Shown here piece after piece: positions 1 through 12,094 of a DNA stretch of 64,000 nucleotides. The stretch covers positions 23,061,609 to 23,125,608 of the forward strand of contig OX243828.1 of the NCBI GenBank assembly GCA_945859605.1, written 5' to 3'. A program made the position numbers and the translations under genes. Positions within the stretch are counted from its first letter, which is position 1. Each line of letters begins with the position of its first letter. The notes under the pieces are model-generated. The model was not told the DNA's origin and ran no database searches. It saw only the letters and a program-made list of their open reading frames with translations. The DNA is from Lumbricus rubellus. Taxonomy: Eukaryota; Annelida; Clitellata; Crassiclitellata; Lumbricidae.

Positions 1-300
1 CCATTTCAAATTTTATTTTTCACTGCACAAGCCCTTCGTTCCGTTTCGCTTTTCTATGGTATAACCATCTGCAGTTATCTTTTTCTTAATGATTAGCCTA
101 TCAGGCTATCACTGCACAACGTTGCTGTTACAAGTTACAACTGCACAAATTCATTTACAACTGCGCATTTTGTGCAGAACTGCAGGTTAAAAAAAGTCCT
201 GCCACTGGCACCGGGACCCGCGCGACTTATTGGCTGGTTCACCAAGTCCGACCATGTATCCCAGTAAAGTAGACTACAAGCGCGAGGTCTTGCATTTTCT
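1..300. other. AT-rich stretch without a gene
   Basis: No coding exon, RNA gene or recognisable element was seen. A short phrase with gcacaa recurs near positions 24, 115, 143 and 172. Confidence 0.5.
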
Positions 301-311
301 TCCTTTTCCAT

Positions 312-461
312 GAGCGGAGCGCTATATAAATTTTGATTAATCGATTGATTGATTGGTTGATTGATGGATAGATAGATAGATAGATAATAATAATAATAAT
401 AGATAGATAGATTGATAGATAGATTGATAGATTGATTGATTGATAGATAGATAGATAGATA

Positions 462-516
<55 letters not shown>

Positions 517-607
517 GTGTCCTGTAGGCTACGCATTTTCGTGTTGTTCCCCGTAGAGAAGACGTAGAACCAATTGGAGGCTAACGTACGTGGATTGCTA
601 GCAATAA

Positions 608-669
<62 letters not shown>
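312..669. repeat. (GATT/GATA)n microsatellite behind a retroposon tail
   Basis: Positions 312-335 match the retroposon 3' end GCGCTATATAAATTTTGATT found elsewhere in the window. Direct runs of gatt and gata follow to about 669, interrupted at 513-610 by unique sequence. Open frames across it are only low-complexity translations (Ile-Asn-Gln-Ser repeats). The microsatellite appears to have grown from the retroposon's simple tail. Confidence 0.85.
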
Positions 670-1942
670 CGCAACAATGGGCATTTAGTCTAAAAATTTA
701 AGTCTCAAATTGGGCCTAGATTTTCCTCATTATTGCTCATGAGGTGACGTAACAATTGGTCTTTCCCCTAAATTCAATTTATTTTAACTATGAAGTGACG
801 TGACAATACAATTGAACATTTTTCTCTAATTAAAATTTTTAGTTAATTTTTAGATGAAATGATGTAACAATTGGTCTTTTCTCTACATTAAATATTGATA
901 ATATGAATTGACGTGTCCGATTATCCTGAGATTATTATTAATGTAGGCCCTGCCTTTCATAATTGAAGTGACGTACATGTAACAATCACATGCGTAGCTA
1001 CATGGAGGCAAAATCACCCACATGTATTACCTTTTGTTTTATGTAGGCCTATTTGACCAGCGACCATGCACATTATAGAATTTTGCCTATGATCTGGTCT
1101 TCCGGGTGTAGGCTTAAATACCGCGTTTGCCTCCTCTTGAATATAAGTTTGGCTACGTTACTGGTAGACCTAACACTCGGTATTTATTCTCCTAATTTTT
1201 AAATAATAATTATGTACTTTGTAGGCCTATATGAAGTGACGCAACAATAGGTTCTGTCATGAAATTATATTAATAATGCACCTTTTGTAATTGAAGTGGC
1301 GTAGGCCTAACAATAGATCTTTATTATGTAGCCTAACTTTAGATATATGTATACCGTAGCCTAACTAATAATTGTGTTGACTAATCAAACGACTTAGCAA
1401 TTAAATTATCTGCTTTCGTCAAATTATAAAACTTAAATAACATACATCACTCACAATATTGCCAAATGGCAGAAACAATTAAGGGTAAGCACAAGCACTG
1501 ACCAAGTATGTGTACTAAATATTAGAAATCTCCCAGCTCAGAAAACACAACCCGTTCAAGCAGCGTAGGCAGATAGTCTGAAGTTCTAGTAAAAATTAAT
1601 GCGGTCTACTAAAAGTGGCTGGAAAGCCAAATCAGCTTGTCGTCAATTAGATTTATCATTGTTCGCCTGTCATCAACAACCTGAAAGCTTAAGCTTAAGC
1701 CATGTTGAATTCAATAAATAATCCGCTTCGCACGTATGGAACTGGAATAAGAAACGGTAAAGCTACAGACCAACGATAGCACATCAACTAAAGTCTCGAG
1801 GAAAGTGAGATAGAAACACGAATTATGTGTAAAAGTCAAAACGCCTCAGCGCATAGGCCTACATTGTAAGCAATCTGCATGATATTTTCTGATGACGGTT
1901 ACTTTAGTCCAACTTCGTTTCGTACTCCTGCAGCGCCAACAA
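670..1942. other. Gene-free AT-rich region
   Basis: No supportable exon. The phrase gaagtgacgtaacaat recurs loosely about every 60-100 bp from 740 to 1310 (for example near 741, 792, 857, 966, 1232 and 1294), which may be an old decayed tandem repeat. Several TAGGCCTA-type motifs are present. Confidence 0.5.
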
Positions 1943-2550
1943 CAGTGTTTAATCTTTAGTCCTTTTGCTGGGAGCAGGGGCGGATCCAGGGGGCAATCCG
2001 GCCATCCCCCCATCAAAAATGTCCATGGGACGTGGGCCAACCCCATCAGCTTTCAAGAAGTGTTCGATCAATGGCAAAGGTGAAAGTAGGATATGACTAA
2101 AAAACAGATGATTATTTGTAGCATTGGCTTTGAAAAATGGTACATGATCAAGGCAGTTGGTCGATGAAATGACTAAAAAAAGGTCATCAGTTTCTTCGGG
2201 CAAAGATCAACGAAAAACGAAAACTTTTCCGATCCAAGGTCCAAAGTTTTGGCCCCTCCTTTGAAAATTTCTGTATCCGCCCCTGGTTGTGGAAAAATTC
2301 AGGTTTCTGGGTTGGGGGGGGGGGGCGTTTTGAGCAGACGGCAACCGATCAGCCATACACCGATGAGACACCCGTTATGTCGCAAATTTTTCTGACGAAC
2401 TTTTAAAATCTTTTGGCAAAAATTTCCGGCGAGACATGCACATTAAAAAAAGTCTGGTGACTTTTAAAAATTTCGGTGAAAAAAGCAGGAAATTGTAAAT
2501 TCTGAACTTTTGAATCTGATGACTTTTTAGTCATTTCCTCTACATTTAAA
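1943..2550. mobile_element. Decayed CAGTGTTTAATC-family DNA transposon relic
   Basis: The left end CAGTGTTTAATCTTTAGTCC matches the termini of elements at 12625-14184 and 40064-40479. Body sequence at 2290-2350 (caggtttctgg, G-run, cggcaacc) and 2420-2545 (ctgatgactttttagt) also matches 40100-40300. A second MITE sits inside it at 1975-2285. The right terminus is not clear. Confidence 0.5.
1975..2285. mobile_element. hAT-type MITE nested in an older element
   Basis: Imperfect terminal inverted repeats CAGGGGCGGATCCAG and CTGTATCCGCCCCTG bound about 311 bp with no coding capacity. The CAGGG start is typical of hAT superfamily ends. I see no clear 8-bp target duplication, so the family call is inference. 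Confidence 0.55.
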
Positions 2551-2768
2551 ACACTGCACTATACAATTTAAGCAAGTCGCGTCAAGGTCATAGCAGTTAT
2601 TCAGCAAGTTGAAGAGAGATATCAAAATGTAAAGAAGATGATGAAAATTCCAACGAATTTTTCGCAGGTCGTATGGCAGACCAAGAGTAAAATAAATAGC
2701 ATGACCTGCCGCGCGACCTAATATGGTAGCGTCGCCACAGTTTCGCACCATAATTCAGCTTCATTTCG

Positions 2769-5700
2769 CTAGTCTAACTTCGTTTCAAGTTCTTCGACAA
2801 CCTTCTGGTACTTATCAAGGGTCGTTACAGATATCCCTAAGGCGATGTACATTTCTCTCAGCAGGTCGCTCAGACCGTGAAGTCGTTCCTTCACCTTAGG
2901 GGCCGTGTACATCTCGGCCCCGTCCGCAAAGACCCCCGTCGACGAAGGTACCTCACGGGAAAGCGACGACTGAAGGGCCTTCAAGCGCCCCCAGACATCG
3001 TCCCACCGAACTGCAAAGTCCCCAATAAATCGGTCGCATTTTTCGAGATTCGTAACGAGGGAATCGACCCAGTCGGACAGTTCTACGTGGCCCTCCTCGG
3101 CAGTACAGAAGTCATTGGAAATGTAATCGAAATAGCTCCTCAGGTCCCGAACCGCCGTCTGCAATGTCTCCTTCGCGGCAGTTCGATCTAACTTTGCCAC
3201 CAGCATCGCCGCCTTGTCGAGAGCACGGCAGGCAGTCAGTCGGCATTCCTGCTTTGCTGTGGCCAGGACGCACGCTTCATCGTTCTTGTTCTCCTTTGGA
3301 GGTATTTCCGAGTACGTGACGACTTTCTCCAACGATCGCGAGCATAGGAATGCATCCCGGTAGCTGACTTCAATCTTAAGTATCTCCTTCCCTTTCAGAC
3401 TCTTTTTGTGCTTATTCGGTAGCTTTATGCAGCATCCGATGTGGCGGCTCGCAGCGTAGGCTATGTCGTAGATGAAATACGAGAGCATGGTAACAGCGTT
3501 TTCTGCGTCACCGCTATCAGGTACCATGTACTCCGTAGGCATCTGAGAGAGGTCAAACTGGACTCCATTCAGAGCGGTGATTGTAACTTTCAGACCGTCA
3601 ACTGCGCTGTTCTGTTTCAGCAGAATTGGCAACATCAGGTCGAGTTCGATACTGGCGTCTTCATTCAAAAAGTAGAAGGCATCGCTGCTGAACGTGTGGC
3701 CGATGTTGTACAGCAGTTCCGGCATAAATCCACCGGTTCCGAGCGATGAAAACTTGATGACGTAGTCGTTTTCGAAGTGGCACTCCTCTTTGATTATTCT
3801 AATCTTCCTTCGGATTTCCTTGATGAGATCCGCCGATTCTGTGATTCCTTCGTTTGCCATGCCATCGGTGAATAGCAGAATGTTGTCGTTGAAATTTCGG
3901 CTAAAATAAAATATTATTTTATTTATTTATTAACAATTTGATATAAGCTTAGCGCATCTTCAAGGTTGTCTGCTCAGGAGCGCTCCTGCCTCCCAGTCCA
4001 ACCCTGGTAGAATAGGACGGTCCAAAGAAAAGTTCTAAATGAGACAAAAAGACCAATAGGTAGGCCTATTTGACCCAGAGCAATAGGGAGCCCATTCCAG
4101 GTCACAGGACCAGATACATTACTACGAGCCAACGTTTAAGTGACTGGAAAATTTATGGCATCATGCTTCGTAGGCCTATACACTTCGCTGCCTCTCAGTA
4201 TGAGTAGCGCAGGAAAATAACACACGATTACCAACTGCATTTGAACACCTTTTTACGCTAGCCATTGAAGCTATAAAAATATAAGATGCGTCGGCATTTA
4301 CGAATTGGTCATACAGACCTTAAAAGTCGTTGTTGCTATAAGAAAATAACTGGGAGTTAGACGGTGATTGATATGGATTTGCGCCTTTACAGTGTGCAAC
4401 AAAAGTCTTTACGATGGGTTTTTAAGAAAACCTAGGGGGGGGGTTTGAATCTTGCCGGCAATTCTTAACCTGTTGCCTCTCACGGACTGTCACTGCAGAG
4501 GTCTTAGGCTATAGGCTAGGAGGAGGAGGATGATTCAGATTTGACGAGAGCTTATAACAACAGAGGCCGTTGCCCTCGACAGAAATTTGTTTGGTATAAT
4601 TACATGAAGTGACTATAAGCTTATCTGCTGCAGCATCGTATCGTATCGTAAGGTATGATCGGCATCTATAAATTTATACAGCGCCTCTCACAGTGCACAC
4701 CAATTAGAGGTGCTCCCAATGCGAAAACCCAGCGACAAGAAAGTTTTGAGACAGCAAAAAGATGTCCTTCGGCACCAGCTCAAAACGAAGAACGTGTCAA
4801 TGGGGAAAAGCTGATTCCAAAGAGCAGGACCAATGAAGGAAAAAGCTCAAGTCTTGGCCAAATCAGTCCTTACTTGCGAAACAAGGATATCATGTCTATC
4901 ACGTCATCGTAGTGGACGAAGAAAGGAGGTTCAGTCGACAGTCGGCAGGCGGGTGAGATCACGAAGATAGCCTACTTTGGCGCTAGGCCAGAGTAGGCTA
5001 AGACCGGTAAATTATTAAAGAACCTTGAGCTGAATTCAAGATTTTACTATGTAGGCCTATACACGTCATCGTGTACTGTGTACATCCAGTGAAAGTGATT
5101 AAACATGAAAGATGTTTTGGACTAGATTGGAAGTCAGGCTGCATGAATCGACTTTGGGATGGTATACCAGGAGGGAAGCAATCCCACATCCCTGCTGATC
5201 CTCTGCTTCTAGTGCCAGAGTGTTACCATTGCCATTGCCCTCTGCCTTCCCCTCCCCTATTCACGACCGGCGTGATGCGGAAGAGTTTGCATGTAAACAG
5301 ACGAACAGGACCGCGTGTTCTGAGTGGGGCCTACGGGGGCTCAGTGAACACGGACTGATACGACACAGATTATAATCAACCGAGCTAACAGTCTACTCGA
5401 CGAAAACGACCAGAAATTCTCCAAGGTGGAGTGTGCAAAATCTCCAAGGAAGAAAAATGCAGGCAAGCAGGCATAGAGAACGGGGAGACAGACCAGGCAG
5501 ACAGACAGTCACGCAGGCAGGAAGACAGACAGAACAGGAAGGTAGGAAAGCAGGCAGGCAAGCAGGAAGGCAGGCAGGCAGGAAAACAGACAGACAAAAC
5601 AAGCAGGCAGAAAGACAGGCAGACTGGACAGGAAGGCAGGCAGACATGCAGGAAGACAAGCAGACAGACAAACAAACAGGCAGAACAGGCAGACAGGCAG

Positions 5701-7521
5701 GCAGGCAGCCAGTCAGCTAATCACGCAGGCAGGCGATAAGGCTTAATGGTGCTGATGTTCCAGTTTCACAAGCATTCCTATCAGCTGTTGGCGATTGCAA
5801 TCAATATTGTTTCGAACAATATACATCGGAGCCGACGGGTTATGTAATTATCGGAAGTGATGTTTGCGAAGGCGGAAGCGGTAAACGTTGCTTGACTGAT
5901 CGATTGATTGATCGATTGATTAATAGACTGTTCATTGATCGATTGATTGATGAGCTGTTGATTGGTCGTTTGATTGATCGATTGATTGATTGATTGATCG
6001 ATTGATTGATCGATTGATTAATTGATTTTTGATTGGTGCAAAGAATTATGGGAACGAACCTCTTGGCAAAAGTCACGTTGAACTGATCGATAGCAGCGAT
6101 GAGCCCGGACGACATATTGGTCACGCCCCTCACATCAATCGAATCAATCTGGCGAAGAGCTTGTTGCTATCAACAACGTATACATAATTAAAAAGTACTA
6201 ATAACTAAGTGAGGTACATGAAACAGTGTCACGAATATATATATAGGTTACATGTATATAGATATGTATGTATTTATATATGCGTTTGTGTGTGCTTGTG
6301 TGTGAGTATGCATGTATGTGACTCTAATAATGTGAGGGATATAGATCAAGCATAGTCGTTTTAGTACCAACGAATGACCGCTTGGGTAAAAAAATCTACG
6401 CAGCTAACACGGGAGCTATATAAAAACTATAAAACATGAATTAATTACATAAGCCTTGCTGCTGTCTTGCTTTGTATGTCTCACACAATGAATGTCTGTT
6501 TAACACGCTTTCCTGCCTGGCCCTGTATAATATGAGTCAGTATGATAATTGTAAAAAAATAACTGAGAGGTCAGACGCTGATTTATGTGGATTTGGGGTG
6601 AGCGCAATGAGGACTTTATAATGACGTCGGAAGAAATAATGGGGTTCAGCCAAAAACCTGGCAATTCTCACCCTGATCTGAGTCTAACATGTCTTCCATT
6701 CTGATCCCATACATCTTTCTAACATGACTTCCTGCCTGAAGACTCCGCATGTGTGTCTAGCACATCTTCTGTTTGACCCTACATATATCTGCTTCAATAA
6801 TATGTGTCTAACATCTGGAAATAAACGGATTTGTCGACCTGTGTAGTAGCACCATCGACCGATAGATACTTCATTCTCTCCTATGATGGAGCAGTATAGA
6901 TACTCAAGATACTTAGACTATATTGAGGTTCGATGTGTTATACCAGAATGTTAATACTTCTATAAGTAACAAGATACATACATACGTTCGTTCATAGCCT
7001 ATACCTCTATCAACCATCTGGCACCAGACAATGTATGTACGTGGACATAACCAACGGCAGTCCCTTTCAGGTTCCCTTTTCTGACCAATAGATTAGTGAT
7101 TCTTAGTATGACGAGATGTTATAGTTATGCCGTATACTTTTCACTAAATAAATTGATGGTTATGGTTATAGTTAGACAAGGCTATTAGGATTAAACTTAG
7201 ATAAATATAAGATGAGATGAGATAGACACAGACTTTAGCGTCCGACGACATCTTCTTCAGCGGAAAAACGACTTCTGAGGTTGTTCCAAATATGACCATC
7301 GATAGGTGATCCTCGTGACCAATCGTCTTAACCAGCAGCTTCGCAAACAGTTTGATTCTCTCCAGTTTCGACAGTTTTGAGTCGGAACCGTACGGCTCGG
7401 CCATGCTGTGACTGACGTCAAGGACGACAACGACTCGCATTGGAACCTGTGGAACGACCTCACGTTTGCCATAGATGCTCTTTGGTGGCTCCGAAGGCTC
7501 CAGTCTAAACAGAACCTTGAT
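2769..7521 (-). CDS. von Willebrand factor A domain protein (3' part of gene)
   Basis: Three minus-strand exons are seen: 7521-7234, 6166-6060 and 3900-2769 (stop TAG at 2769-2771). Phases agree (0, then 2) and all introns are GT-AG, giving 508 residues. The first visible exon starts at an acceptor, so the 5' end is missing. The VWA domain covers about residues 25-215. Its MIDAS is complete: DVSHS at 35-39, Thr112 in RGVTNMSSGL and Asp144 in LLFTDG. Spacing and text resemble the VWA of WAV3-type plant RING proteins and related copine-like proteins, which bind ligands through Mg2+. No RING is visible here. The C-terminal half (about 215-508) is mostly helical and unrecognised. The protein is probably intracellular, since no signal peptide or membrane segment is seen in this part. 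The introns hold LINE relics and GATT microsatellites. Confidence 0.88.
3905..4185 (-). mobile_element. 5'-truncated LINE 3' end (intronic)
   Basis: The right-to-left reading matches the copy at 55527-55770, with the shared tail gcgc..ttcaag..tctactcaggagcgctcc and an upstream part resembling the C-terminus of a non-LTR reverse transcriptase (decayed). A ttta-rich simple tail lies at 3908-3930, directly next to the acceptor of the last VWA-gene exon. Confidence 0.6.
4320..4475. mobile_element. CAGGGTGAGAATTG-family MITE, degraded copy
   Basis: This matches 6545-6677 (ataactgagaggtcagacgctgat..., aaaacct, ggcaattctcacc) and the element at 14537-14684. Ends are eroded here. Confidence 0.4.
4476..5454. 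other. Gene-free stretch inside a VWA-gene intron
   Basis: Two open frames of 85 and 95 codons (4655-4912 and 5071-5358, plus strand) run through here. Neither shows a recognisable domain or splice context, and I do not call them genes. Confidence 0.4.
5455..5738. repeat. (CAGG/CAGA)n microsatellite
   Basis: Tetranucleotide repeats caggcagg and cagacaga run for about 280 bp inside the VWA-gene intron. Long open frames on both strands come only from the repeat. Confidence 0.9.
5893..6030. repeat. (GATT/GATC)n microsatellite
   Basis: gattgattgatc repeats lie about 30 bp past the donor of the middle VWA-gene exon (6060), within the intron. Confidence 0.85.
6545..6677. mobile_element. CAGGGTGAGAATTG-family MITE
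   Basis: Starts attgtaaaaaaataactgag and ends ggcaattctcaccctg. The same ends in inverted arrangement occur at 14537-14684 and 11110-11277. It is non-coding, about 130 bp, and lies in an intron of the VWA gene. Confidence 0.5.
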
Positions 7522-7549
7522 CTGTGCAGAAAAAAGAATGTCACACAAT

Positions 7550-7980
7550 ATACACGGCTGCCACTGGTGACTCAAGCTGGGCGGGTTACGTACTTCCGGG
7601 AACCAGTCTATATGCCATGTGCAAAGCAGTAACCAGCGTAGATCACTTCCAGGGAACCAGTCTACAGGCGATTGTGTAGAGCACGGAACCACGCAGCGTA
7701 GGTCGCGTGGGTGATTTAAAACCCGCATTTATACAACTACTGATCACAATATACGCTGCTGCCACGTGTGTCTCATGCTGGATGTGTTACGTACTTCTGA
7801 GGAGTCGGTCTACACACCACATGCAAAGCAGACAACCAGCGTAGATCACTTCCAGGGAACCAGCCTACAGGCTATATGCAGAGCAGGGAACCAGCGTAGG
7901 GTACGCGGGTGAGGTAGAACCGGCAGTTATGCAACTACTGCTCATAAATTAATATGTATACACTGCTGCCACTGGTGACT
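7550..7980. repeat. Two-copy ~198-bp tandem duplication
   Basis: The segment starting ctgccactggtgactcaagc (about 7557) is repeated near 7755 with substitutions. A third start, ctgctgccactggtgact, lies at about 7963. Conserved marks are ttacgtacttc, aaccagcgtagatcacttcc and gggtga. It lies just upstream of the acceptor of the first visible VWA-gene exon. Confidence 0.75.
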
Positions 7981-8697
7981 ACTGTTCTAGTTACTTATCC
8001 GAGCAACGTTTGTTGCTGACGAATGCAGCTTGAACTTCTGGGTTTGCTAAGAAAGGGGCATTAAAAATTTAAGTTTTATTGTATTGCACTGCATTTTCAA
8101 GCTACACTTGATGCATGTGCTTTGCCTGATAAGTTAGATAGCCATGTCATTTGCACAGCACTTTCAATGGCAAATTGGTTATTAAATGTTCGACTATTAG
8201 CCTATGCTGTACTAGAGATATTCTTTGAATGGCAGTAGTTCTACAATGCACGTACCACACTCAAAATGGCAACCAGGGTATCGCCTGAATCACAATAATT
8301 TAGAAACGAAATACAATAATACATTTGCTGAGTCAAGGCTATACGATAACTTCTCAAAGGAAAGCATGAATCAATATTAGATAAGACGGAAGAACAAAAG
8401 TAAAACATGAATTTTTCTCTCATAACCAACCACTGAGATTTATTTTGAAACTAAGGAGAATTGAAGAGATAAACAAATACAATCATATGGATACTTTGAA
8501 CAAACGGGCGACCACCCTTCAGACCAGTTGCCAGCCATTGCAGAAGTTACCAGAGGGGAGAGGTTTAGGGTACTGATGATAGCGTTTAGGGTAATGGTAA
8601 CATAATCAATTACCGTAATAATAATAATAATAGTAATTATAATAATTATGATTATTAGCCTAATTTATTACTATTATTATTATTAGCCTGTTATTAC

Positions 8698-8760
<63 letters not shown>

Positions 8761-9342
8761 TATTATTATTATTTGTTATTATTTATTAACTGTAGGCCCT
8801 CCACACTGAGGTCACGGGTGCTGCAGTACCCACAGCACCAACGTTAATGCACGTATGCCTAAAATCTACACACTAACATAGCCGCCAATGCCATCCTCTT
8901 TGCATTGCTAGGAATGAAATTGGCTGAAACTGATCCTAACATAAGAGATTGGATCCGTGTCCCCGGAGATGAGTAAATCAACATGAAACCAATTTAAATC
9001 CACGCCACCATATATATACCCACTTCCACTTTCACTCGATCCGGATCATCGATCCGTATATTCTGCCTCTGGCATCCAACCTATCCTCCACCGTCCATTG
9101 TCTGCTGATTTCATTGTCTGCTTATTTCATTGTCTGCTTATTTCATCAGTCTAATGAACGCAGTATAGTCTATAGATTACCCAGCATCGCTGCACCTCAG
9201 TTTAATATAGGCTGCTATAATTATATGTCTAGAAATTCAGCACACAAGTAATGAAATTGCACTTGATTCAGATTTCATACGTGGTACTGAATATTCTGAC
9301 CCTCTGTAGTCTAGCAGACAATTTATTTGTATGTACATGTAC
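7981..9342. other. Gene-free stretch
   Basis: Holds a (TTA)n run at about 8690-8775 and otherwise unique AT-rich sequence. The missing 5' exons of the VWA gene should lie here or further right, but I could not identify one. Confidence 0.5.
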
Positions 9343-9515
9343 GAGCACTTGTTATAGCACTTCTTGAAAATTACTGCTCACAGGCGCTCCCGACAACAGC
9401 ACGGACACTGACTGACTCGGAGTTTACTTAGATGGATGGATTGATGGATGATTGGATGGATGGATGGATGGATGGATGGATGGATAGATAGAAGGATGGA
9501 TGGATAGAAGGATAG
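9343..9515 (-). mobile_element. SINE 3' fragment plus (GGAT)n tract
   Basis: 9343-9423 is the reversed tail of the window's main SINE (gcacttgttatagc...ggcgctcccgac...). It joins a (GGAT)n microsatellite at 9431-9515. Confidence 0.7.
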
Positions 9516-9759
9516 ACTACTGTAAAGTCACTAAATTAATATCAAAAGTGACCATGCAGAAAGCCAGAACCTGTATCTACAGAAAAATCTATTGCTTGAA
9601 TGAGTAAGCCTACTCTCTATAACTAACAATAGCTAATGATACTTGGAGCATATACATTAATTAAACGCAATTTAAAAGTATATAAATCAAGCATACCTTG
9701 TCCTGTAGCCGTGTACAGAAATACTGAATACTTAATGTATGTTCACCATTCTCGCCATC

Positions 9760-9892
9760 ACCTAACAATAGCAACAACAAATAACAATCAATGACTGCAA
9801 ATAACAATCAACAACAACAAATAACAATCAACGACAACAAATAACATTCAACGACAACAAATAACAATCAACAACAGCAAACAGACACACAA
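9760..9892. repeat. ~20-bp minisatellite
   Basis: About six imperfect copies of ataacaatcaacgacaacaa. Confidence 0.8.
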
Positions 9893-9934
9893 GTCAGCTC
9901 ATGATTAAAGCAACTTCTATAAATTGTCATAGAA

Positions 9935-10595
9935 ACCTCTTATAATAATTGCATTGTGATTTCTTAGAGGCATCTAGTAACCTCTTACAATAATTATTTG
10001 CATTGTGGTTGCTTAAAACAATTGCTTTGTGACTTCATAGAAGCTATAGATTGCCATAGCAACCTCTTATACTAATTGCATTGTGGTTTCATTGAAGCTA
10101 TAAATCGGCCTAGTAACCTCTTATAATAATTGCATTGTGGTTTCATTGAAGCTATAGATTGCCATAGCAACCTCTTATAATAATTGCATTGTGGTTTCAT
10201 TGAAGCTATAAATCGGCCTAGTAACCTCTTATAATAATTGCATTGTGACCTCATAGTCTATGCATCTCAATAGTAACCTTTCATAATAATAATTGAATTG
10301 TGATTTCATAGAGGCTATAAATTGCCATAGTAACCTCTTATAATAATTGCATTATGCTCTCATAGAAGCTATAAATTGCCATAGTAACCTCTTGCAATTA
10401 TTATAAGCTATAAACTGCTGTAGTAACCTCCTTCAATTATTATAATTATAAGCTATAAATTGCCATAGTAATCTCTTCAATATTATAATTGCATTGTGAT
10501 CTCATAGAAGCTATAAATTGCCATATCATAATTATTATAAGCTATAAATTGCCATAGTAACCTCTTATAATAATAATTTCATTGTGATTTCATAT
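9935..10595. repeat. ~62-bp tandem repeat array
   Basis: Roughly ten degenerate units carry gccatagtaacctcttataa, taattgcattgtggtttcat and agaagctataaatt. The same unit reappears once at about 21050-21105, next to a different array. Confidence 0.85.
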
Positions 10596-10599
10596 AAAC

Positions 10600-10735
10600 T
10601 GCCCCATAGCAAACTGCCCCAGTCTTTCTTAGGACCTCACAGTAAAGTCCTCATTGCAAAACCTAAGTCTAAATAAATCAACGTCCGACCTCCCAAATAA
10701 TTTTTTTTTACAATTCTCATACCTGGGTCAATCTT
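10600..10735. mobile_element. CAGGGTGAGAATTG-family MITE, degraded
   Basis: Contains aaataaatcaacgtccgacc and ends acaattctcatacctgg. Corresponding parts occur at 6545-6677 and 14590-14684. Confidence 0.4.
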
Positions 10736-10854
10736 GCACAACTAGGACAATTAATTAGGGCATCAGACTCAGTCTGGTGAATTGATGCCTTAATTAATCA
10801 ACAGCCAATTAGTCAAGCAGCCATTATAATATCATAACAACAATTCTAGGCCTA

Positions 10855-11078
10855 AATTGAATCACGTTAAAAATGAATCATGTTAAAATTGAATCACGTT
10901 AAAAATGAATCATGCTAAAATTGAATAATGTTAAAATTGAATCATGTTAAAAATGAATCATGCTAAAATTAAATAATGTTGAAAATGAATCACGTTAAAA
11001 ATGAATCATGTTAAAATTGAATCACGTTAAAAATGAATCTTGTCAAAATTGAATCATGTTAAAAATGAATCATGTTAA
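10855..11078. repeat. 17-bp minisatellite
   Basis: About thirteen copies of gaatcatgttaaaaatt with small changes. Confidence 0.9.
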
Positions 11079-11109
11079 CAGCTTCCATCATCCATCAAGA
11101 TTATCATCA

Positions 11110-11277
11110 CCCAGTGTGAGAACATTGGGGGAAAACCGGGGGGGGGGGGGGAGAGTGGGTTGCACTATGATCCACCAAGAATTAGGATGTAAAAAAACAA
11201 ACATTACTATGGGGCTCTAAGAGATACGGAGGGGGTTGAAACCCCCCTACCCCCGGCAATTCTCACCCTGTCATCAC
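11110..11277. mobile_element. CAGGGTGAGAATTG-family MITE
   Basis: Left end cccagtgtgagaacattg and right end ccggcaattctcaccctg form inverted ends around a G-rich then C-rich body with the phrase atggggctctaagaga, also seen reversed at 14590-14605. Confidence 0.5.
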
Positions 11278-11329
11278 TACTGCTGATGCTGATATTTTAA
11301 TTGATATCAATACCAACCGCTGTTGCCAG

Positions 11330-12090
11330 CCTGTTGAGCATTATCTTCATCATCTGCAGCAGCTGCAGAAGCAGAGTTGTTCATACGTAATCCAAGCCCA
11401 CCGTTCCAAGCCATCCTCTCCGATCCTCTGTCTTCCTACTCTTACTTGGCCTACTCCACCTCTTCCTCCACCTCCGGATGTCGTGGTCTGAGCTTCTCGT
11501 CTTCAACCGTAGCCACGAAATAATCCACAGTCACTGGAATATTGTCTTCCGCTTCTGCTTCTTCTTCTGCTGTTCCATTGATCAACCAACCAACCCATCA
11601 TCCGCCTACCACCACCACCACCGCCAGGCCAGCCGCCCAACCAACCACCTATCGGTCGACGCACACGCGCACACGCAACATCAGCAGCTCGATTGGATGG
11701 AATCAGCCTGTAAGGCCGATCGAACAACGAAGCTCCAATACCACCACCACCATCATCCCCATCACCACAAGCAACAGCAGCAGCAGCAGCAGCAGCTAGC
11801 GTAGACTGCCTTTGGGGAAGAGTAGTATCATCACCCCAAGCAGCAGAAACAGCCGCCGATAGCGCTGGCACTTGGCCACACGAAAGCGGCCGAACCGCAC
11901 CCGGCACAGTTCGATGTCAAACGCTGTAACCAACAGCGTCTGATGTTGTTCGCTGAATCTGACTGTACGCGGTGCAATAATTCGTCTGAGCACAGAATGG
12001 GTAGTTTGGGGCAGAATTTCCCACAGCGCTCGTCCGGCCTCGATCGGTCATCTGGGGAAGGGTGGGGGACGGAAAGCTTGGGGGAGCCAC
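11330..12090. other. GC-rich, CpG-bearing island, possible promoter or first exon
   Basis: This stretch is much richer in G+C and CpG than its surroundings and includes trinucleotide tracts (cac/cat and cag at about 11740-11800). Open frames exist on both strands, but all read as low-complexity Pro/Ser/Ala/His/Gln or Gly/Ala/Arg text, and none matches a family I know. It could be the CpG-rich 5' end of the VWA gene (minus) or of an unseen gene. No splice-consistent model could be built. Confidence 0.35.
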
Positions 12091-12094
12091 TGGA

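Noticed and set aside
5385..5739. Open frames rich in Cys/Leu/Ser or Arg/Gln/Lys
   Set aside because: Produced by the CAGG/CAGA microsatellite; no start context, domain or splice sites.
9935..11078. CRISPR-like array
   Set aside because: Units are tandem with no unique spacers between constant repeats, and the DNA is animal.
11503..11907. 134-codon minus-strand frame and overlapping plus-strand frames
   Set aside because: GC-rich low-complexity text, open on both strands, with no recognisable family or splice context; kept only as a CpG-rich region.
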